Positions 37,401 to 50,000 of a DNA stretch of 64,000 bases are shown here, one piece after another. Position 1 is the first letter of the stretch, and every line of letters starts with the position of its first letter. The position numbers were made by a program, and so were the translations under genes. A model generated the notes under the pieces. That model was given only the letters and a program-made list of their open reading frames with translations, was not told the DNA's origin and did no database searches. The DNA is from Camarhynchus parvulus (lineage: Eukaryota; Chordata; Aves; Passeriformes; Thraupidae): the NCBI RefSeq assembly GCF_901933205.1, contig NC_044576.1, positions 11,503,024 through 11,567,023 of the forward strand, read 5' to 3'.

Positions 37401-40400
37401 GAAAAAAAAAGAATCAGGAAAGATTCCTAGAATGTCTGAAACTTTAGATTTCAGTGTGTGTTCAGAGAGCAGAGGGCAGCAGGGGGATGGATTGAAGGTA
37501 AAATTGATAGCAAGTCAAGATTCTTGGTGCAAACGTGAGAAGAAATTGAGTGATTATGTTATCAGTTAGTCTGAGCCCTAAACAGATGTAGTATATCCCA
37601 AAGTCAGTGCTACTACTGAAGAATTACTGAATAATGAAATAATTAATTAATAACAAATAATAAAAGTGGTGTTTTCTGTACTTCCAATAACAGTAGGATG
37701 CATCAAGGTTTGTTTTGACTCTGAGAGGTGTCCATCCCTAGGCACATATGAGGCATTGCAAGCTTTCCTCATTTCAGCTACATTTGACTTAAGCCAAGTC
37801 ACAAAGTGCTGCTTTGCTGCAGGAAGTTTCCTTTGTGACTGAAAGCAGAGTGGTTGACAGCAGTGGCCTCCTCTCAGTGGCCGCACCAGTTCCAGATCTC
37901 TCTGGCTGTGGTGCTTGCAGACCTGGGCACGTTCTGCCTCTGCTGCAGGCCCCTGGACAGGCTACTGATGCAAAAGTCCTGAAACCTTACTTGTTGAGAT
38001 GTAAATCTGTAGATTTAGGATTTTTAAATGTCACAGCTTCACATCTTTCAGTATCGCACTCTTTTCCGTGGAACACTGTGATTAAACCTGTACTGATAGA
38101 GGCAAATCTTGCAGCTGTCCATGGATGCTGCTCAGCAGTAGTTTAGTATCTGCACAAGCTCCAGAGCTCTCTGCTGTCAGACTGAACAGAGCTGTTGAAA
38201 TTTGTGCCTCCTACAAAGGGAGCTGCTCTGTAACTACAGGCCCTTCAAAGCACACATTCAGTACTATGGATTTGGCCCAGGTTATCAAGCTGTTCATTAT
38301 TCATGAACTGCTCTTATCTGAACTGTGGTCACAGTGGTCATAACTTGTGATGATGGATGGTTAAGAGCTGGGCTCAGTGTGCAGACTTTGCATTAGAGCC
38401 TGTGTTGTTTTAACCAGTTCCTCTGGTAGCTGTACACAGGGATTCAACAGGATGACTGTGCACAGAAACCACAGTGGGGACCAGTGGCAGAGTCTCTGCT
38501 CCTGAGGGGGGCAGGCCAACTGATCCTTTCATGAGGGATACAAACCACCTCAGTGCAATCCCTGGGACCTTGCCATCCTTTTACATGAAGAAGAGCAGTA
38601 TCTTATGAAAGCCTCACTCTTCATAAACATTTCTTATCACATCTTTTCTTTCTGCCTCATAGTCATCTCTCTTACAAGCCTCTGATACATTTGATGTCTG
38701 ATAAGGGCCAAAAGCAGAAGCTAGAGAGATAAGAGCCAGGGAAGTGAGAGAAGTGAGAAGACAGCTGTTGCCTGAAGACTACCAGCTGTTGAAAAACAAT
38801 CAGAGGGCACTATAGAGCATCACCCTAAGGTAAATTAAATAAAGACTTTAGCTCTGATCTCTGTTTATGCAAAAAACCTTATTGTTTCAGTAGGAACTTC
38901 AGAAATTGGCTGTCATCTCACTCCAACAGAATTATTGGAGCACATACAGAGGGTCTGACCCTGCTGACCCCACATTCTGCATCATGTCATACCTTCTCTT
39001 TATCTCACCTCCATTCTTGACATTCTTTCCCAATCAATTAGTCTCCTTATCCAGCTGCTAAAGGCAAATCCCTCATCTATTTTCCAGAGTATCTAAGATC
39101 AATATTTTGACCCATTCAGTCCTCTTTCCAAGGTGCCTTCCATTGGTGTGAAAGAATTAAGGCAGAAGAATGGATATTTAGCACACCAAAACAGATGAGG
39201 AATGGAAAGCACAGCTCTCGTATTCCTTGTATACAGTTCCCAGAAACACAAGCCTTATCTAGGTTTTCCAAACTCAACCTTTTTCCATTATTTTCTCTTT
39301 AAATCTCCAGTGGCTGTCATGTCATTCATCACTGCCATTTTATTAATCACTCTAGAAAAGAAGTTGTTTACCTGCTTAGCACATCTTGCAAGTTAAGATA
39401 CAGTGGTTTCTTCTCTGGATATTTTAATATACCTTGGGTGGTTATGTTACAGCAAGGACCACAGCCAAAGTGCAGTGCTCCATATCTAGTTAAATGTATA
39501 GATTCAGAGCTGTGAAAAAGCAATTTAAAGTTCTTGAAAAAGGCCAGATTACATTTTAGTAGGACTCCATGTCAGACTTAGCTAGCAGTTGAATAACCAG
39601 CAGTAAATATTCACTGCCTCCTTGTGAAGTTGATTTATTCCATACTGATTCTTAAAAAAAATAAAATCCTGATTCCTTCTAACTTAAGGTAGAGATAAAT
39701 AACTGAATTTGGACATTGTAAAAAGTACCATACTGTACATGTCCATAAGACAGATCATCTGTCAGCTGATTTTTCTTTTACGCCCTCCCTGACTCCTTGA
39801 TTTACTGTTGGAGAAAATTATGTGCACTGATCAGATAAACATCCAACAGAATACAGAACTGGAAGAACTGGTGTTCTACCACATATAAGCTGAGCCTTTT
39901 CTGCTCATGTAGTGTCACTTCATACAGGTAGAACTAAATATCTAGCCTATGGAACAAAATACTCTATTTTCATTTCATTTATGATCAATTTGTGGGAAAG
40001 GAGTCTGGTTGTAATTGGATCTGAACAGTCTGGTACAGTTTTAACCTACAGTTGGGTTACCAGTATTCTGATATTCAGGTTTTTTTGCTTAACTATGGCT
40101 GGTTACTAAATTCCTATAATACTGTTCTTTACAACAAAAATACCATTTTTTGTTTTCCAGAAGTATGGGACCAGGAAATATGTTTGCTCAAATTTTTGTA
40201 AAAAGTGAAGACAGCTGAAAACAATCCACTAAATGTCCACTAATATCCGTAGATATTTAAAGAAGAAATTGTCATGCACCCAGTCCCCTTCACATCTAGT
40301 CTAATATACTTTTGCATTCATATATAAATCAAGAAATGAGGTGCTCAGCACATCAGTATCAAACTTCTAAAGCTGAAAACCCCCTGGTGTTTGCAAACCT

Positions 40401-40487
40401 CCCCACACTTTTCATACAAAATACTACTTTTATTCTCCCTGTTACTCTTTAAAACACAGGTTCTTTACAGGAGGCCTTCTACATGAC

Positions 40488-40790
40488 CACAGAATATTAA
40501 ATCACAAAAACAACAAACCTGCTGAGGCTGGCAGGGATCTGGGGAGATCAGCTAATCCAACCCCCTGTTCAGTATTTCCAAGGATAAAGGCACCACAACC
40601 CCTTGGACATCCTGTGTCAGTGCTCAGTCACCCTCACCCTAAAACAGCTCTTCTTATGTTTAAAAGGAATTTCTGGTATTTCAATTTGTGCCCATTGCCT
40701 TTTGAATCAGATCTCCTCTACCACTGGATACCAGCGAAAAGTGTCTAACCTGTCTTCTTTAATCTCTCCTATGCTACATATCAGCTACAC
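40488..40790 (-). repeat. CR1 LINE 3' fragment, antisense
   Basis: The + strand shows the reverse complement of a CR1 3' end: accacagaat, then ggggagatcagctaatccaa followed by ccccctg, then caccacaacccc, cagtgctcagtcaccctcac and tttcaatttgtgcccattgc. This is the best preserved CR1 here and the clearest sign of an avian genome. A 72-codon + strand open frame across it is fortuitous. Confidence 0.9.
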
Positions 40791-42272
40791 AACACAAAAT
40801 CTGAGGAACCTTTTGAATTAAATATTAGTCATGCTGAACAGGTTTTCACTGTGAGGGGAGATGGTGTAGCCACCTTTTTGCCATCTGAGATCCAAAGTCT
40901 AACAAGGTGGATGCTAAAATATGTAATTCATAGAATGTTAGAAGTCACTCTGGCTGTGCTTAAAACAGTTGCACTTTCCATGCCACACTGCACTGTCATG
41001 GAGAGAATTAGGGTTGCATGCATTGCAACATGCAATTTCCACTTCTGGAAGTAGCTTCTTCAGAGCTACCATCCTGGCAGTCCCATAAAATGGAAACTAA
41101 GAGGTATAGTCATGACAGATAATCATGTCTATGAAAAACAGCTTTTTGTCCCTCAAATACACTCTGGGGGAAAAAACCAGTCAAGTCAATGAATTGACAG
41201 ACTTTTGCCCATCTAAGTAGTTGACATGGAAACTTCTCTTGAGGCAGGCAGTGCATTTCAGATGCTGGGGGCAATGAATCTCTCAATGCATTGGATTAAC
41301 ACATACAGAACCAATTATATAGAGTACACATTTTGACTGCCTCAAATACCATTTTCTCTGTTCCAGTTTACTGAGAGAGAATGGAAAGAAAGAGAAATAA
41401 AATCAGAACTTCATTTTAAATTAGAATATCTGCATTAGCTTTAGTATTTTCATCAACTTTCTGACAGAGACTATTTTTGCACTGCAGATTTTGTTGCAGT
41501 GAGACAGTTTGCTATTAGTTCTCTGTTTTAAACATAACTACAGGACCAGGATTTTTAAGACCTTCGCTCTTTCTTCTCCATCTTTGCTGGGTTTTACCTC
41601 ACCATCTCTCCTGAACTTGCAGCAGTGTTTTGTGTGTTAGGCTTTAAAGGTCAAGGCAGGCAAGCCCAACGTGGTCAGCCCTCAAAGACAAATGAGCATG
41701 ATTCTGTTCAAGTCTGTTAGGATGCATCTTTTTGTAATATTGGATTATCTGGTCCACAGTATCAAACAGGAAAAGCCAGAAGATGCTATTAGCTGAGAAT
41801 TTCAGTTGGCATGGCACTTGGACTTGATATAGCTGGCATGTTCATGTGATGGAAAGAATTGAAAATCACTATGATTATGCCAATCTTGACTTGTCAGGAG
41901 GGGCAAGGCAACTTCCTTGAACAATTACTGTACCTTTTACTTTTCTATGCATTTCCTTATAAACCAGACATTTCTCCTTTTGTCCAATGGCATTCCCTAG
42001 AAACCTGTCTGCTTCTTTCTGGTCCAAGGCTGGTGATACAAGTTTTGAATACCTGCATCTCAGCTCCCAGACCCTTGGCTCAGATGTGGGGCAGTGCTGC
42101 AGAGCTGGCCTGTGGCACATGCACGCTCTGTTCCCAGCATTTCACTACCCACTTAGATCCTTGGAAGTAGTAAACTTTCTGCTTGTTTTTGCACAGCTGA
42201 CCTAATTGCTCAGAGAACTAAATTAGAGTAGGCTTTTCTTTTCCTTTTTAATGACTAGCCTTGATTAAAAAT

Positions 42273-42337
42273 AACAACAACAACAAAAAACAACCAAAAA
42301 AACCACCAAAACCCCAAAAAACCCACCAAAAAAACCA
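42273..42337. repeat. 65 bp A/C-only tract (G/T-only on - strand)
   Basis: No G or T occurs on the + strand across 65 bases: it passes from (aac)n into mixed runs such as ccaccaaaaccccaaaaaac. The - strand carries GGG and GGGG runs separated by T runs, so a weak G-quadruplex is possible. It lies in intron 2. Confidence 0.75.
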
Positions 42338-44530
42338 GTGCTGTAGTGCACAAGATCATCTGTGATGAAGAAAAAGGTTACTTTTTTCATAGTGTCATAC
42401 TGGAAACTCAAGTTAGCTCATTCTGAATCATTCTCCTAAGAAGAAATCTCAATTTATGGTAACAAGTTGTAGCCCTTCAGTTTTACATTTGCCTGTGGTA
42501 AAACATGGTGCTGTGCCATTTATGCAGTGATTGAGATCACTGTATCTGTTAGCTGATCTCTTCATTGTTTACCACATCCCAGGCATGCTGCAGACTTCAT
42601 TATTCCTTACTACCTATGTTCCTCTTTCTGGCAACATCTTCATGTAATATCAAAGTGAAACAAAAGACAGGTATGCTTCAGCATCTACATATTAAGAATA
42701 ATGAATTTTTTTTTTCAGATTCAACTCACTCCTAAACTGCTTTTGATACTGAAAAACACTCATTACAACCAATTCAACTATGGGGCTGATTAGGGGAATG
42801 GTAAATTTGTGACACTGAATTACTAAGTCATCACTATGAGTAAGAGTCAATGCTCTTCTAATATTTTTCCAAAATATAAAAGCAATTCTAATTTTGAATA
42901 TTTGACTTTGACCCTATCTATATAATTGCTTGTATTGGTTTAATTATAATTCTACTTATGGTACCTTGCCCATTAGAAATATTGTATAATTACAAGCAGG
43001 TAACATATATCTTAAATGTTTATCTATAAAGAATAATAGATAAAAATCCTAGAAAACCTCTGTAGAAAAGGCTTTGGAACAACAGCACTTCAAAGCTATA
43101 TTAGATGAAAAATTAGAAATATTTTGTGCGCTGACGAAAATCACAAAACATTTAAAAAACCCCAGTTGAAACAGCCTAGCTTCTGTTTTATCAGACTGAT
43201 AGAAGCTTAGAAATAAACTCAAATATTACTTTCTGAACTTTTTTTTATTCATTGGAGAAAAGTTATCTCACTGGCTTTCATGATTGCCCAATGATGTTTG
43301 AATTTGTGATGCTAGTCACTTTGCTATTCTGGTATGGAAATTTCTCTGAAATATTTTTTCTTCCTCCCCATTTGCTTCTTACACATTCAATCACGCTTTA
43401 TAGGCTTGCTCTAAGGCCAGTGACTAATTCTTAAGGCCTACAAATCAATCCTGAGCACCTTCTACATGCATAAATATACATCATCACTCAAACTAATGGT
43501 TCCTAAATGCCAGCATAAGTTGTTGTCACTGTTCTAATTTCTGTCTCACTGTCAAATCAACCCAGCATTGATTTCCCTTTCAACTTCAGAGCTCTGGCTT
43601 AAGCTAGCCAAGATAGGAACTAAGGACTAGAAAAGAATAAGAACACTGTACATATCCATGCTTTTGGGTCATCATTTCAGCGAGAGAGCTGTATCATGGT
43701 GGTGATTCCTTCTAGAGCCATTTATGACAGTATTTATGTCTTTATCATTTTCTGACCTTTAACTAACACTGTTTCACTCTGGAGAAGGTTACTCAAGAAA
43801 GAGAAATTAAACATACAGCAAATAGTAATTTGTTTCAGCAGTGATCATGTAGTTTTAGTTAATGGTGTAGTTCTGGAAGGAAAACCAGCACCAGCTGGCA
43901 GATAACCATGATGGGTCTGTGGAAAATGTTCCTCAGTCAAACTCGGCTAGTTCAGAGAATATGCGCTTAAAGCACTTAGGGATGGTTAACCAACAGAGGA
44001 GAGAAATTCTGGGAGGCAGTGGTTTGTTATTTTGCAATCAAAGTTTAAATCTTAATTTGTTACTTCTTTGAAGGAAAGTTGTAATTGTCAGGCATAGATA
44101 AAATGAAAAACATAGTGGTACCCTGAGGAATGCATTGGTCAGCTAACAGAATCTAATTTTTTTTAAACAATTTGCAGCCACTGTTCTCTTTTATCTAGAA
44201 GTGGAGCAATATTATTGGTCATTTATAGTATGGTCACTTGTCTTGGATTCACTCTGCTAGGCATTGTTCTTCTACATAGTCACAAAGGGGCCTGGTCCCA
44301 CAGGGATGGGAAAACTAGAAAGTGAGTTTTCTCAACTACTATTTAATAACCAATATTAATATAGGAGAGACAGCTACTTTATACAAAATAAATACAGAAA
44401 ATAAAAGTTGAAAACCTTCCTAAAATTTATCAGGTTTTCTATGGCAGACTGTGGTCTTTCTTACAACATCTTGCACACAACATCCACTAGTAGTGCTTTG
44501 TCTTTGTATTGTATCAGTGTGAAGCTCTGC

Positions 44531-44599
44531 ATATCTTTGGGCCATATAATGGACTTCTAAACACAATATCTTTGGGCCATATAATGGACTTCTAAACAC
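44531..44599. repeat. Tandem duplication, 2 x 35 bp
   Basis: The unit starting atatctttgggccatataat recurs exactly 35 bp later (44531 and 44566), with no difference seen across the shared 34 bases. The identity suggests a recent duplication. Confidence 0.9.
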
Positions 44600-44753
44600 T
44601 TTTGGTCCAGAAGCTGCTCTTTGATACTGCTTCATGTATTAAATCCTAGACAGTTCAATTCTGCTAAATTATAAAAACATTATAAGTCAAAATATAACCC
44701 CATGCATTGTTCAGTGAGGATTGAACTGTCCCATCTGCTATTGTCTTCTGCAG

Positions 44754-44876
44754 TACCACATACTCATGACAGAAATACAACAGAGAGATTGTGTGCAGAC
44801 CTCCGCAGTTTAGCTGCAGTGCGCGCTGTGCTCAGGAATTTCAATCACAAAGAAGATCCTTTTTTACAAGAAGGCG
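44754..44876 (+). CDS. Speculative cassette exon in ZCCHC24 intron 2
   Basis: A good acceptor (attgtcttctgcag) and a usable donor (aaggcg|gtaatg) bound 123 bp open in one frame (phase 1 in, 1 out). The peptide contains PHTHDRNTTERLCADLRSLA and VRAVLRNFNHKEDPFLQEG, and the segment has three CpGs in CpG-poor surroundings. It cannot be spliced directly after ZCCHC24 exon 2 (phase 0) without a shift. It could belong to a nested gene or be chance. No family recognised. Confidence 0.15.
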
Positions 44877-46995
44877 GTAATGTGCCCTTAGAATTCATTG
44901 GTATCATGGAAAACAGAACTGTGTTTGTTCTGCCTAATGGACTTTGCATGGGGCATCTTTCTAGCACAGTCAGAAATATATTCTTTGGCTGTACCAGTTT
45001 GCCCTGAGGCACTGCAGTACCCCACAGATTCTGCCCAGGGAATTCATGCTTTTCGAAATCCTAGCCAGGTCCTCTTTGGTAAATGTGTCTCCCTGGACCT
45101 TCAGTGCAGCGTGTTGCTGTTGGCTACACGTCATAACTGTAAAACATAGGTTGAAAACAGCATGGGAGTTTTGTCTCATTTCGTTAATATAAAGAGAAAC
45201 TGGACTGTGTTCATTGAAATCAACCATATTGCTTATTTCATGGGGGAAGTGGACTGTTTAATGAGAAGTATGTTCTTACTTCAATAACATTGTAGCAACT
45301 AAAACAGCATTCTCCAAAGTGAGCAGAAATATATGGCTTTTAGCAACTGACACTAAATTAATGGGAAAATTCCTAGAGAACTTGATTCCACAGAAGCTTG
45401 CTGAGGCAGCAAGCTCTCCAAACTTCCTTTCCTTTGTTTGGTGGTTATAGTACTCAACTTTACAGTAATATATTCTCTAAATCATGTATTTTAAAAAGAT
45501 ATCTTTTTCTTCTGTAGGTCATCATTAGTTTTATTAGTTTCAGAATGTGGGAGTTAGATTTTTTTTTTCTTTCAGTAAGCACAGCTGTTGTGCATATTGA
45601 CCTTAAATTCAGTTCTGCTTACTGTCTACAGGCACAGCAACAGAACATAGAAGTTTACATGGTCATAGTCAGGCTGAACTCACTGAATCCCAGCCAGTTT
45701 CCTGCACAACATGCTTTTCAGATATTTTTGTTTGCATTTAGACTTCTTGTAATGTGTAACACATTACTTTGGAAGTGAGACAATGGTCTTGTGGTTTAAG
45801 ACATGAACTAAGATTGAAAAACATGTAGGTTGGATGCTGACTAGTTATATACACTTGCATTTGTGATATTAGCAATACTATATGTCCATGTTTTATGGAT
45901 AAGGAACTGTGGCAAAATCCCATCTGACCCACTAGAGTCAGGTCTTTTGGCCAAAGTATTTTTTCTGTCATTTTGTTTAGCTCCTACTGCAATAGACTTG
46001 GGATCTCCACATAGTAGTAAATGATAAATAATTTTTAGACAAAGTTGAAAAACACTTAATCACTGCTGGTCTGTGCTGGTCTGGGGATCAATGTGTCAAG
46101 TCAGCACAGCTGACATACCACAGGTTTACAGAGTACTATTTACAAAAGACATGAGAAACCAAAGAAGAATTCAAATACGGTTCAAAACCAAAGGGAACCT
46201 GGTTTAGCCTCCTGGACGTGCCAAGCAGGGCTGGAAAGTAAATGAGAACAGTGCTTCATGAGATTTTCCTACTTCTGGTCAGGCCAGAAATTTTGCAAGA
46301 GCAGCTTTTCTCATGATATTTTGGCACTTTTGCTGCTGGTCTTGCCTGAAGCCTAGAGGCAGAGCCATGTGAAAATACTGAGGGAAAAAACAACTTTTCT
46401 TAGTGTGTTTGATCTTCAGCTACAGCCTGAAAGATTCATATTCTCACACTTTATCTATGTCCAGCTGTTACTTTCAGGTTTAAATGTTTTTTAACTCATA
46501 CCTCCTTTTTCTGTTGCTGTAAACTTGCAGCCTCACATACAGCTTAATCCTTCATCAGCAGAAGAAACTGAAGCATAAAATGAAGTCTCATTCTTAAAAG
46601 AGATGACTTTGAATTAAGGAGAAGAAGGTGCTGTCCTTGAAGCCAGCCTTCAAACTACCTTAACACCACTGTCTACTTTACCCCAAACTTCCCCACTTAA
46701 TGTCAGAATGTTGTGGCTCACTTGAGTGGGGACTTGATGTAGCCTCTGTAATCATCGACAAGACTACAAGAGCTCACAGAATGTACTCCACCTACCCTCA
46801 ACCCAAAAGCAATCCTATGCCATTTTCCAGTCAGTTGATGTCATCATCTAAAGAACAAACTCACTGGGCAGAGACTGACCCTATCCATGAGTTTCTACCA
46901 GGTCTGTTGTGACAGAAAACTTCCCACAAATAGCAAATGATACTATTGGTACCAGCCCTTTCTTCTGTGGAGCATTTGTCCTCCATATAAAGTAG

Positions 46996-47045
46996 TGAAT
47001 CATAGAATACACAAGGATTAATAGGAAAGGATCTCTCTAGCCCTC
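46996..47045 (-). repeat. Possible CR1 3' tail remnant, antisense
   Basis: The run gaatcatagaatacacaagg, then ataggaaaggatctctctag, resembles the antisense CR1 tail. It is short and decayed, so the call is tentative. Confidence 0.35.
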
Positions 47046-50000
47046 TTGCTAGGAAGCTTTTCTTCTACTCAAATGAACAGAAGGTCTCTGCAGCCTCCAT
47101 TTTACAAAGGAGATGATTTTGACTATGGATAGCAATCAGAAAAGAAGTTGAACTCTCACTTGCCCCTCCCCTCAATTTTTCAGATGGCACTATTCCAATG
47201 AACTTCTTAGCTGATCTGTTTATGGCCATTTGCAGCATTACTCTAAACACAGGTCATCTGCGCCTGCATGCCTGCCTGGTTTCTCTCTCACCCTGTTTAT
47301 CTGCAAACACTTTTTCAGTGCAACCACCTGCCAAAACCAAAAGCTGAAATTTGGGGGATTTGTAGGAACACACCCTGTGGTTTTTTCTGGAGTGGGGAAT
47401 AGGAGGGAATAGGAGGTGGATGAACTGAGCCTTTCAGTCTTTCTTCAGTGTGGCTCAGAGCATTGTCCTCACCTAATCAATCTCCCCCAGACGTGTATGT
47501 GTATTAGGACCCATTGCATGTGTTCTGGGGACAGGTGATAACCATAATCTGGACCACTGAAATTTCATGTAGGCTGGAATTTATTTCTTGATTCATCTAC
47601 AGCTGTTTCTCAGATGATAAAAATAGGCTCCTGTGCTAGTGCTATTGCTGCCTATTTTGATTAAAACAAGATGTGCAACAAGATCCTGTTCTGATCCATA
47701 TGATCCAGAATAAGGGAAGGGTGAAACAAAGTTTTCTTTCTAGGAAAGTCTTGGGTAAAGGGAGAGGAAAATGAACATGCAAGAAACAAACAATTCCCAT
47801 TTGGGTCCTTTTAGAGCCTTTCCTAGAGTTTGCAAATTGCACTGGGTAAGAACTCAACACTGCAGCTTTCTTAGCACCTCAGTTTGTTGCGTACATATTA
47901 GTAGAAGAAAGGTATTTGCCATGATTAAACCAGTACCCTGGGTGAAGTCAGCAGTTCATCCTTGCTTGCTCCTGTGACAAGCACAAAATAGTTCTGCATA
48001 GTTCTTATCTCTGTCAGCATGCCAAAGGAAGAATTAAGGGCTGGAATCAGGTCTGGGCAGCAGTTACCAGAAAAGTGATCACTGTCTTGGGCCTCAGGTG
48101 GACTCACCAAAGCAGTCCCTTTCACTGATGCTGTTGGTGGTGTTCTCAAAGTCTTTGCTTGTCTCAAATTATTGTACCAAGCGAGAGCAAAAGAACCTCC
48201 ACATACTCAGAGCCAGGTTCATAATAGACAGAACTGGAAAGTGATAGGATGGAGAGAAATTCCATAGTTTGGTACTGCACTATAACAAGAGTGTTAAGCC
48301 TGGACAGATGGTGATGAACCCAGCCTGAAGGGCACATAACATCATCTACCCTCAGAGCAGAGACAAATACTCTTCATAGTGCCCTCTTAGTTCAGTACTG
48401 ATGAATTTTCTTTACTCAAACAGTATCTTTACAAACCTTTTTATACTGTTTTAGAAATCTTGCATTATTAATACCTTTAAAAGAAGATGTTGAAATTAAG
48501 ATTTCAGATGACTTTTAGTTCCACTAGCAGTACTATACTTGATCTCAAGTATCTCTAGCTAGTACAGTTGTTACTCCTTTTAGAGGTCATTGGAGTGGTC
48601 TTCAATCTAGATATATTCAATTCACTTTAGCAGGCCTAGAATATTTTTGATAGGAATCCAAATCTGGGAAAGTTTATCTGAAACTTTGAGAAATCTGCCT
48701 TTATCAATGAGCATTAGAAAAGAGAAATAAGGTAGCCCAGATCAAAGTGAAGAATATCAGGTTAACTACTAGCCTTGAATGGACTTAACCAAAGATTTCT
48801 TGTATCCTTACTCTAGAAAAGAAAATGGCTTGGATTGTGTGGAAAGGAATGATACTAAATACCCAGAGCCCCTTGATAGAGTACTACAGAAAAAAAGAAA
48901 ATCAGAGAAAAAAACCACACAAGTCCCACCACCCCAGAGTGTTTTTTCTCTGTCCTACACATATTTGTAATTGGAGATCTTTGATCATGGAACACCTGTT
49001 GTCCTTTAGAACCAGACATGCAATATAGAAAAGAGCAGAACACTTAATCAAATTATTTACTCATGGTCTTTGGGAAAGCGTTTCATACTTGAGCTGCCTG
49101 GATTGTTTTCTGCCATAATCTGGCACAGCTTTATCTCACAGCAAAAGGCGCTAAATCATCAAGTGTGTTGAGGCACATCTGTGATGTCATACCATATGCA
49201 GTAACAATGTATTTATTATGTGATGTGGTGTGCATCTGTCCTAGTAGGTCATTCCTATCATTGTCTTCATCAGCAACACACTTTTTTTCTTTCTATGTGC
49301 AATGTTTTGTTCGACTTTGAGAGCACAGACAGCTTTGGCAAGCTTTAAAAGTTAGCAGTTGCATGGACCTAACTGGACAAGTGAGCAGATCAAAACCAGG
49401 AGATAACAGTGTATATTTATAGGGAGATATGTTTATGGAAACCTATGGGAAAGGCCAGCTTCCTTATCAGAGAAGACAGAGGTTGTGCATGCTCATTTCA
49501 GCTTTGGAAAATTTTCCTTTTACTATTTTACCAGATTCTGAGTGAAAATTAATTGCAAATAAATTCTTGCTACTCCTGTCAGCTTTAATGCTCCATTAAG
49601 CTTCGGTTTAATACTTCATTGCTCCAAAATCTTTGGGACAAATTATCTCCTGGCTTAACTCCACCAACTGTGGTGAAGCTACACTAGAATGGATTTGGCC
49701 CTACAATTTTTCCCCCAGTGCTGCTTTTGCTTGATTCTGTACATGACCAGAATATAAAGACAGCAAGCTTACATTAGAAACAAGTCACTAGAGAAACCAA
49801 GAAATCTTTCTAAGCTATCAAATGTCTTTTCATGGGGTGTAAATGACTGCACAGTTCATTTCCTTCCTTTTCAATATCTTCTGGCAGGAGGACAGTGCTA
49901 ACTGTCATGTAAACATCGAGTTTTACAAAAGAATTCTCAAAAATAAGTGAAATACTGGTTTACATTGCGTAGTTCACTTTTCCCACTGTTTATACACAAA

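Noticed and set aside
45785..45850. gtggtttaagacatgaacta, faintly like a MIR 5' end
   Set aside because: Similarity is limited to a few bases and the rest of the element is not seen.
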